Assembly: GCF_024529975.1 (NCBI RefSeq)
Contig: NZ_AP024897.1
Span: 124,001-188,000, forward strand
Direction: 5' to 3'
DNA from: Vibrio quintilis
GTDB taxonomy: Bacteria; Pseudomonadota; Gammaproteobacteria; Enterobacterales; Vibrionaceae
DNA: 64,000 bases
Shown here in pieces: positions 57,792-64,000 of the stretch. Both the position numbers and the translations under genes were made by a program. Below the pieces are notes generated by a model. That model was not told where the DNA came from, did not search any database, and saw only the letters and a program-made list of their open reading frames with translations. Every line of letters starts with the position of its first letter. Positions within the stretch are counted from its first letter, which is position 1.

Positions 57792-59850
57792 GTTTGATGT
57801 TCGGTGGATTGGCGATGCCGGTTGAAGATGAGTGGTGCACCAGATTGAGTTGTATCAGTTGCTCCGATATCTGCTTGTCTTCTAACAGGCGATGCAGAGA
57901 GTGAATGTCGCCTTGTTTGGCTAGTTGCAATGCTTGTTGGCATAGTTCTCCAAAAGGAAAGTGAGTGCTTGTAACAGGGTTAAACAATGAATCCGGTATC
58001 CAGTAGTATTTCGCGTTAGGATCTTGTGATTGTTTATCCCAAATTAAATAATCTCCAGTCATATCTTCTTCCTGCATCGGGACACCATAAAACTCAGCCA
58101 GCCCATACATCACCCGAAGATACAAACGGGATAAATCACCCTCAACAATACGCTGAATATACAACTTGCCGGTGATTTTCCACAGGGCACTGCGATCGCT
58201 GTTTCCCCGCTTGATCTTCTCTTTTTCGAACCGGATCTGATAATCGGCCATATTCCAGCCTGCTTCTGCCTCTTTTCGGTAATCTTTTTGCAGTTTCTCT
58301 GTCAGGTGTGCTTTTACTCTTTGATACTCGCGCTCAGAGAACCAGTCATCGTCGATCATCCGGGTCTTTTTGGCTATCTGCTTGTGTTCAAATAACGGTA
58401 GCAGAAAATCTGGCGAAAAAGACATCCGGGAAAAGTAGCCGCCACCAATATCCGAGTGGGCACCGGGCAGAGACAGTTCATGAAAATTTTTTGCCGGATT
58501 AAACCGGTTCAGGCAAAAGTTATAACGATATTCTGTTTGGGATGAGGCGGTGAGATGCACCGCATGTTTCACCCGTTTTGGATCCAGCCATAGTCGTACA
58601 TTGCCGTTACGATTATTATGCGGGGTAAAATCAAAGTGTGTCATCTGGGCAACGGCAGCCACGGTATCAAAAATACCGGCAAAAGTAATTTCACATTGGT
58701 CATTGCTCTGCCAGTCAAAGATTGGTGTCAGGAATATTTGTTCTTCTTGACAGGTTTGACGTAACTTTTTAGCAAACTGACTTTTTTTTCCAGCCAACAC
58801 AGTATGAATAAAATGGCGTGCTGCTGCGGCTCCCCGGCTAAAACCAAAGACATCACATTCTATTTTACTGAAGCCATCGACAATATTTGAGGAGTAACGG
58901 GCAATGGAATCGACTATCTCTGGAAGATTTTTACAAATCTGTTCGATGCCGGTCGAAACTTTAGCTGTGACGCCATAATTTCCGGTGCCTAATCCCTGAC
59001 TCAAGGTGGACTCATCGGCTTTCGCGATCTCCGTACTGTTACCGGTGCCAATTCCGGTTATATATTCACGATGATAAAAAGCTCTATTATCATCGCTTAA
59101 AATATTATCGACATAACGCTCATATAACTTCTGCACATTGGTCCATTCATTGGCGGCGCTGCTTTCAACGTCTTCATCCTTTTGCCAGAACCAGTGAAAG
59201 TCGTCGTCATTGGGGAATTCCAGACTCTCTGCTGGCCAGTCTTTGTAAGGCTTATCTTTATTGGCGAGATAATGGCCGCGCCAGGTGCCTGCGTAGGCAT
59301 CCAGTTTTTTCTTTCCCCAGTCCGCACTATAGGTATTATTCGCAGTACCATCAAAAAACATCCCCAGCCGCAGGGTGATGTAGTTCGCGCCCTGTATTTT
59401 CACCACATAGCTTTGGTCTGTTGCCAGCTTCAATGTTGCCGCCTTGCCTGCCCGGTGACGTTCCGGCAGGGTTTTCTGGGTTTTTCCTTTGGAAACGAAA
59501 TCACCCATGGTGGCATTCTGAAGCTGACGTTCACTTGCCTCATGACCGGTCGGGTTGTCATCCAGCCACTGCTGCACCGGGTCATCGTCTGCCTGATTGG
59601 GGGTGCGCGCCTGCGCCTGTTTCAGCCATGGTTTTTTCTGCAAGCTGAGTGTTACCCGCCCCGGAGCTAACCCTTCCACCAACAGCGGCTGATCGCTGAT
59701 TTCGATATCGTGTTTTTTGCCGCTGCCATCGGTCAGCGTGCCTTTGACTTTATCAAAGCTCTGGTTGTGCTCATCCACCACCATCAGCTCAATCCAGTGG
59801 TCGTATTTTTCACACGTCGTGCAGTGACTGCCTGCGCCGGTTGCACTCAT
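57745..59850 (-). CDS. Tle1-type T6SS phospholipase effector (DUF2235)
   Basis: A 701-residue protein. The N-terminal about 60 residues (HWIELMVVDEHNQSFDKVKG) look like a transthyretin-like Ig domain; then DUF2235 begins at LRLGMFFDGTANN. The nucleophile elbow is VFGFSRGAAAARHF, the catalytic Asp is probably in FAGIFDTVAAV and the His in LPGAHSDIGGGY. Tle1 enzymes cleave phospholipids (phospholipase A2) in target cells. It starts four bases inside the DUF4123 gene. Confidence 0.85.
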   Translation of the reverse strand: MSATGAGSHCTTCEKYDHWIELMVVDEHNQSFDKVKGTLTDGSGKKHDIEISDQPLLVEGLAPGRVTLSLQKKPWLKQAQARTPNQADDDPVQQWLDDNPTGHEASERQLQNATMGDFVSKGKTQKTLPERHRAGKAATLKLATDQSYVVKIQGANYITLRLGMFFDGTANNTYSADWGKKKLDAYAGTWRGHYLANKDKPYKDWPAESLEFPNDDDFHWFWQKDEDVESSAANEWTNVQKLYERYVDNILSDDNRAFYHREYITGIGTGNSTEIAKADESTLSQGLGTGNYGVTAKVSTGIEQICKNLPEIVDSIARYSSNIVDGFSKIECDVFGFSRGAAAARHFIHTVLAGKKSQFAKKLRQTCQEEQIFLTPIFDWQSNDQCEITFAGIFDTVAAVAQMTHFDFTPHNNRNGNVRLWLDPKRVKHAVHLTASSQTEYRYNFCLNRFNPAKNFHELSLPGAHSDIGGGYFSRMSFSPDFLLPLFEHKQIAKKTRMIDDDWFSEREYQRVKAHLTEKLQKDYRKEAEAGWNMADYQIRFEKEKIKRGNSDRSALWKITGKLYIQRIVEGDLSRLYLRVMYGLAEFYGVPMQEEDMTGDYLIWDKQSQDPNAKYYWIPDSLFNPVTSTHFPFGELCQQALQLAKQGDIHSLHRLLEDKQISEQLIQLNLVHHSSSTGIANPPNIKHGHYEREVFTCNKNN

Positions 59851-60659
59851 GCCTGATTCTCCTTGTTGATTCTGTACAGCGTATTGCGCTCTTCTGCCGT
59901 GAAATGAAACACTTCAGCCAGCGAATCAGCCGGGGTTTGTGTGGCCTGCGCCAGCGTACTTAATGCCAGCAGTTCTGCCTGTGTGTCGCTGTAGTTCAGT
60001 TGTTGTGCCCGTTCCAGTGCCTGCAAAATCATGGCATACGGGTCATCCGGAATATTCATCGTGGCGGGGATTTTCTCCCACCAGTAACGCTCCAGTGAAC
60101 GGGCATGAACCTCAGGTTTGTAAACCGGTTTTAAATGATGTGGCTGAATCTTCCACCAGGTCTCAGTCCGGAGGGCGAAATCGGTGGTGTGGCTGCGTGT
60201 GTAACTCACCAGTTGTTGCTCATGCCACCCGGTGATGCCATTCAGGTTTCCCAGCAGTAAATCCACTTCGCCGGGGGACATGGTTACCAGCATCGGCAGA
60301 ATGACCTGCGGATCGTAAAAGCGGAACAACACCTCTTCACCATCCAGTGCGGCCATCAGCAGGCTTTGTAAATGTGCCAGCATCGCCGGATAATCTGTCT
60401 GACTTTCCAGCCCGATTCCCTGAGTCAGAATTTCGGCCGGGAGCTGGCAGGCCGTTTCAGCCCGCATCAGCCTTGGTGACATATTCATGACTTGTTCAAA
60501 AGTCTGATCGGAGAATAAAACATCAGCATCAGCCAGTGCTGCCTGAAGTGTTTCATGGGTTGCCGCGTGTTGCTGCGACTGCTCAAATGCCAGATACCCC
60601 GTTAACCAGTAACGCGATGCTCCGGGTTCAGCCAGCCAGAGGTTAAATGCTTCACTCAT
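59847..60659 (-). CDS. DUF4123 T6SS effector chaperone (Tap/Tec)
   Basis: A 270-residue DUF4123 protein. The N-terminal half has LLMAALDGEEVLFRFYDPQVILPMLVTM, the most conserved stretch of the family. Such adaptors load one effector on a matching VgrG. It lies between vgrG and the Tle1 gene and overlaps both by four bases. Confidence 0.88.
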   Translation of the reverse strand: MSEAFNLWLAEPGASRYWLTGYLAFEQSQQHAATHETLQAALADADVLFSDQTFEQVMNMSPRLMRAETACQLPAEILTQGIGLESQTDYPAMLAHLQSLLMAALDGEEVLFRFYDPQVILPMLVTMSPGEVDLLLGNLNGITGWHEQQLVSYTRSHTTDFALRTETWWKIQPHHLKPVYKPEVHARSLERYWWEKIPATMNIPDDPYAMILQALERAQQLNYSDTQAELLALSTLAQATQTPADSLAEVFHFTAEERNTLYRINKENQA

Positions 60660-62938
60660 GAATCACCTCCGTCTGCGTAAGGGCAGGGTTTCACCGCCGC
60701 TGCATGTTTTTCTTCCGCATGTTTGAGTGCCTGTTTGGTAATTTTCGGCATGTTTTCAGCTGCTGTGGATGCCGCAACCCCGGCTGCACTCCCTGACGTG
60801 GCAGCAGATGAAGAAGAACCACCCGCGCCAGATGAAGCAGCAGCTGAACCACCACCCGCACCACCGGATGATGAAGCACCACCAGCACCGCCGCCGTTGG
60901 TCTGCTCAATCGCACCGCTGCCTGCACTGCCGCCGCCGGAGCCGCTTGGGTCTGCGCCGCCACCGCCGCCCCCTTTGGCGCTTTTCGGGCCTTTGATGTA
61001 TTCCAGCTCAGCCGGTAGTTCGGCATCTTCCCCGGCATAGCCGCTGCCACTGCCTGCGCTGCCGCCGGAGTTCAGGCCGATTTTTGCACCTTTAAGCGAT
61101 ACACCGCCCGGATCGACTTTCACGAAGCTGCCGCCGGCTTTCAGGGTCAGCTCGTTACCGGCCTCCAGCACCACGGTTTCACCCGCTTTGATGTGCACTT
61201 CCGTGCCGGTTTCATTGACCCATACTTTTCCGGCTTTGATATGCATGTCGCCGTCAATCACCAGGCTCTGATTACCGGTGATTTTTTCGCGGGTTTCTTC
61301 TTCCACGGTTAAGTGGCTGTCTTTTTTAATGTGCGTCCAGCGGTTGTTTTCAATCGTCAGATGCCGGTCGTTTTTCACATGATGAATTTCATCATTCTCG
61401 GTGATGAGATCAGCATCTTTCTGGCCGTGAATAAAGATCTGCTCGCTGCCGGACTGGTCTTCAAAGCTCAGCTCGTTATAGCCTTCGCCCTGATGGGTTT
61501 CAGTACGCAGTACGGTTTTGGTTTTGTTATCCGGCAATGCATACGGCGCTTTATTGCTGGCATGATAGGTTCTGCCGGTCACAATCGGCTGGTCCGGATC
61601 GCCGTTGAGGAAGGAGACAATCACTTCATGCCCGATCCGCGGGATCATCACAGTACCATACTGCGGCCCCGCCCAACCCTGCGACACCCGGATCCAGCAC
61701 GAGCTTTTATCATCGGTGTTGCTGTATCTGTCCCACGGAAAATGCAGTTTCACCCGGCCAAATTCATCACAGTAAATCTCTTCACCATCCGGACCAACCA
61801 CAGTCGCGACACACGGGCCATCGACCTGCGGTTTCGGCTGCGGCATCGCCCGCCAGACTTTATCGCCGGTGATCAGTTTAAACTGGTTGGCGTAAGTGGT
61901 GGCACCGGCGCTGCTGCCTTCTTCCAGTGCCTGCGGCTGGCTGCCCTGATGGCTCGAACCAACCACAATCCAGTCCCGGTTCATCGCCGGGTCAAAGTGG
62001 TCACCGACATAAAAATGCAGCCCGGCCTGAAGCCGTGGCTGGTCACTTTTGCCGGTCGCGGTGTGATATTCCCGCCGCAGGGCATCGAGGCGGATTTGGG
62101 TATACGCTTTGCCGTTGCCGTCGTCTTTAAACCGGCCAGGGTGATCGAAGTATTCATAGGTTTCCAGCTGGTTGATGTTCACCGCTTCTGCAGTCTGCTT
62201 AAAGCTGTAGCCGGGCTTTTTAAAGCTGTAATCCTGCATCTGAATCTTGTTGGATTCAGACTGATAATGCTCAGACAGCGACGAGATATAAGGTAAGTCG
62301 CTGCTGCCACCGGAAAGGTTGTTATACAGCACCGGCTCATCACGGGTCGGGAAGCCTTCCGGATCATCGGTCAGCAGCAGGATATGTTTGTCCGCCTGAT
62401 GGATAAAGGTGTACATGATCCCTTCTTCAGCTGCCAGCCGGTGGAAGAATTCCAGATCACTCTCGCGGTACTGAACGCAGAATTCACGTTTAGCGCAGGT
62501 ACGTTTGATGCCATCAATGTAGTCATTGATTTCCATCTCTTTCATCAGAATCGAGAGGATTTCCGGCACGGTTAAATCCTGAAAACTGCGGCTGTTGCGA
62601 CGCAGTGCTAAGCGCTCTAAAGACGGCACCAGCGTCAGGGAATAGAACGAGTGATGATGGCCGGTATCGCCCCGGCTGAAGTTACGGATAATACCGTGCA
62701 CCCGCTGGAGCACAAAACCATCGCGGATCACTTCCAGCAACGCGGTGTGGTCCACCATCTGCACCGCCGTCAGCCCCGCGCTGCGGCTGGCAATATTGAT
62801 ATGATAACGATACCCGTACACCGGATTACCCAGTCCGTCTGCTCCGGCAGAAATGGCATCGGTGCCCTGAAAATCACGCACGACCAGCGTGTCATCTTCC
62901 ACCCCGTCGATGGTAAGACGAAAACCTAACCCAGACAT
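60656..62938 (-). CDS. vgrG: T6SS spike protein VgrG
   Basis: A 760-residue VgrG (TssI). The N-terminal gp27-like domain (FRLTIDGVEDDTLVVRDFQG) is followed by the OB-fold (YCDEFGRVKLHFPWDRY, SCWIRVSQGWAGPQYG), the gp5-like beta-helix repeats (about 510-630) and a C-terminal low-complexity Gly/Ser/Ala segment (about 660-730) ending in a charged tail. No enzymatic extension is visible. The Gly/Ser tail could be a flexible link to the adaptor-effector complex. Confidence 0.95.
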   Translation of the reverse strand: MSGLGFRLTIDGVEDDTLVVRDFQGTDAISAGADGLGNPVYGYRYHINIASRSAGLTAVQMVDHTALLEVIRDGFVLQRVHGIIRNFSRGDTGHHHSFYSLTLVPSLERLALRRNSRSFQDLTVPEILSILMKEMEINDYIDGIKRTCAKREFCVQYRESDLEFFHRLAAEEGIMYTFIHQADKHILLLTDDPEGFPTRDEPVLYNNLSGGSSDLPYISSLSEHYQSESNKIQMQDYSFKKPGYSFKQTAEAVNINQLETYEYFDHPGRFKDDGNGKAYTQIRLDALRREYHTATGKSDQPRLQAGLHFYVGDHFDPAMNRDWIVVGSSHQGSQPQALEEGSSAGATTYANQFKLITGDKVWRAMPQPKPQVDGPCVATVVGPDGEEIYCDEFGRVKLHFPWDRYSNTDDKSSCWIRVSQGWAGPQYGTVMIPRIGHEVIVSFLNGDPDQPIVTGRTYHASNKAPYALPDNKTKTVLRTETHQGEGYNELSFEDQSGSEQIFIHGQKDADLITENDEIHHVKNDRHLTIENNRWTHIKKDSHLTVEEETREKITGNQSLVIDGDMHIKAGKVWVNETGTEVHIKAGETVVLEAGNELTLKAGGSFVKVDPGGVSLKGAKIGLNSGGSAGSGSGYAGEDAELPAELEYIKGPKSAKGGGGGGADPSGSGGGSAGSGAIEQTNGGGAGGASSSGGAGGGSAAASSGAGGSSSSAATSGSAAGVAASTAAENMPKITKQALKHAEEKHAAAVKPCPYADGGDS

Positions 62939-63154
62939 AATTGATGATCTTTTTGTGCTTAAAGTTGAATAAAGATTATACGTATTTGAGATAAGTGTTC
63001 ACTTAATTTTATATAACGCCCATAGATTAACGACAAAAGTGGAAGGGGATTAACAGTTTGATTTTGTGAGTAATCACCAACTGAAAATCGCGTTTCTGCT
63101 GCTTCGTTATTCTGCCGGGCAGGTGAACCGGCCGCTTTTCTGGTCCCAAATGCA

Positions 63155-63349
63155 TTACAGCCCGGAGACTGAGTCTTCCAGTGCTTTGGCGCGAATGGCA
63201 TGCGCAGTGATCAGGCTGTTGATATAGCTTTGAAACTGATCCATCTGGTGCGGGTTCATATCTTTCTCTTTCATCTTTTCCTGAAATTCCAGCAGTAATT
63301 CACGGGCTCTTTGTGCCAGTTCCGGATCGTAAGGGATGGTTTCGAACAT
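63155..63349 (-). CDS. Small helical protein of unknown function
   Basis: A 64-residue protein, MFETIPYDPELAQRARELLL at the start, strongly helical. I take the ATG at 63349; a longer frame to 63370 is less likely. It sits before vgrG on the same strand. No family is recognised. Confidence 0.5.
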   Translation of the reverse strand: MFETIPYDPELAQRARELLLEFQEKMKEKDMNPHQMDQFQSYINSLITAHAIRAKALEDSVSGL

Positions 63350-63488
63350 AGTGATGCCTCGTCGCAACATGTTGAATGATTTGAGTGTTCACCGTTATTC
63401 CGGTGTTTGAAGTGAGGTCAGATTAATTGATTTTTTCAGCGGAAAAGTATGAAAAAAGTATGGTTTTCTGTGAGGGTCGTCATACTGT

Positions 63489-63537
63489 TATCCCCAAATC
63501 ATCTGAACTACATGCATCTTCAGATGATTTGGAGATA
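63489..63537. repeat. Palindromic intergenic repeat, copy 5
   Basis: TATCCCCAAATCATCTGAA and TTCAGATGATTTGGAGATA form arms around a loop ending CATGCATC, as in copy 4. The stem bases differ but are co-varied. Confidence 0.8.
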
Positions 63538-63588
63538 TTGGCTTTATTATTTGTTCTTGGGTGTGACTGACGAAGCCGGTTAATTGGC

Positions 63589-64000
63589 TTACTGCTTTTT
63601 GATCTTTAACCAGCGCTGATGAAAAAAAGCGGGTTTTCTTTTGACCGGATATTTGTCCGGCAGCAAAAAATATTCAGGTTTGGGTAAAACAGACAGTGTC
63701 CAGCGTTCATCATGATCAAAGAAAGAAAACTGCATGGACCCGGAGCCGGTCATCACTAAGTTTTGCAGCATACCTTCTGCATAGACTGCGGAAAGTTCCA
63801 ATGTTTCGACAAGCTGTAAATCATGATCAAGATAGTAGATATACAGTGCCTCTTCAAAAGGGCTGCCTTCGGTGACAAATAGCAGGAAATGATTACCTGC
63901 GGCAAATTGTGCTTCTAATACTTTGCCGGGTAATTCGACGTTTTGTTGCGATTGCTGATTTTTCAGCTGTATCACGGGTGTCTGGTCCGGCGCTTCTTTG
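63589..64000 (-). CDS. Unknown protein, 5' end outside the window
   Basis: The frame stays open to the window edge on the minus strand: upstream of a GTG at 63975 the codons read KEAPDQTP with no stop and no ribosome-binding site. So this is probably the C-terminal part (at least 136 residues) of a longer protein. The visible part is rich in beta-strand-like segments (NHFLLFVTEG, LYIYYLDHDLQ). The family is not recognised. Confidence 0.6.
   Translation of the reverse strand, partial: KEAPDQTPVIQLKNQQSQQNVELPGKVLEAQFAAGNHFLLFVTEGSPFEEALYIYYLDHDLQLVETLELSAVYAEGMLQNLVMTGSGSMQFSFFDHDERWTLSVLPKPEYFLLPDKYPVKRKPAFFHQRWLKIKKQ

Noticed and set aside
60723..61040. Pro/Ala-rich plus-strand frame
   Set aside because: It is the reverse reading of the Gly/Ser/Ala-rich tail of VgrG.
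61313..62296. 327-codon plus-strand frame opposite vgrG
   Set aside because: It lies wholly antisense to a well-conserved VgrG, has no family resemblance and arises from the codon bias of the vgrG strand.
62959..63201. 80-codon minus-strand frame before vgrG
   Set aside because: It overlaps the better supported 64-residue ORF in part, has random composition and no ribosome-binding site that I can see.
1..64000. CRISPR arrays, tRNA/rRNA genes, insertion sequences or prophage
   Set aside because: I saw no regularly spaced repeats, tRNA cloverleaf, rRNA, transposase or phage structural genes. XerC is the chromosomal recombinase, not a mobile-element integrase.

Overview
The window looks like chromosomal DNA of a member of the Vibrionaceae (Gammaproteobacteria), probably a Vibrio. 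The reasons are the order polA - Spot 42 RNA - engB - CsrB/C-type RNA - yihI - hemN, the hemCDXY operon divergent from cyaA, and the order cyaY / lptM - lysA - dapF - DUF484 - xerC - yigB. These are conserved blocks in Vibrio and the enterics. The species cannot be named from the sequence alone.

Positions 1-21,000 are conserved core. They hold DNA polymerase I, two regulatory RNAs (Spot 42 and a GGA-rich CsrC-like RNA), a possible third small RNA, the ribosome-assembly GTPases' partners EngB and YihI, anaerobic and early heme synthesis, adenylate cyclase with a CRP site, frataxin, the end of lysine/diaminopimelate synthesis, and the XerC recombinase. Positions 21,000-29,640 are a looser accessory stretch: a lipoprotein, a GT-C-type membrane protein, a divergent xylB/xylR pair without xylA, an exported protein that is just the substrate-binding domain of Hsp70 (27567-28004), a GyrI-like effector-binding protein and a DUF5718 protein.

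Positions 29,970-39,970 form a tartrate-fermentation locus: DASS transporter, two-subunit tartrate dehydratase TtdAB, the Na+-pumping oxaloacetate decarboxylase OadGAB, a small unknown protein, a CitX-like protein without citrate lyase, two overlapping GntR/FCD regulators, and a tartrate/malate dehydrogenase divergent from a LysR regulator. The logic is uptake, dehydration to oxaloacetate, then decarboxylation to pyruvate with Na+ export. A second LysR gene, an aldehyde dehydrogenase and an Hsp31/DJ-1-like protein follow (40,870-44,155).

Positions 44,280-54,290 are a type IVb pilus operon of the R64 thin-pilus/toxin-coregulated-pilus kind. It starts with a long, repeat-rich leader and a possible 22-residue leader peptide. 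Then come a TcpQ-domain lipoprotein, PilN secretin, PilO, PilP, assembly ATPase, PilR, three pilin-like proteins with unusual N-termini, a small secreted protein, and a convergent LuxR-type HTH regulator. No prepilin peptidase or lytic transglycosylase is present here.

Positions 54,950-64,000 hold an auxiliary type VI secretion cluster on the minus strand: VgrG, DUF4123 chaperone, Tle1-type phospholipase, DUF2931 lipoprotein, then a LysM-L,D-transpeptidase candidate effector overlapping a one-TM candidate immunity gene. A SixA-like phosphatase lies beyond. A family of five palindromic repeats (CCTGAA...GCATC...TTCAGG type) sits in gaps between operons across the accessory half.
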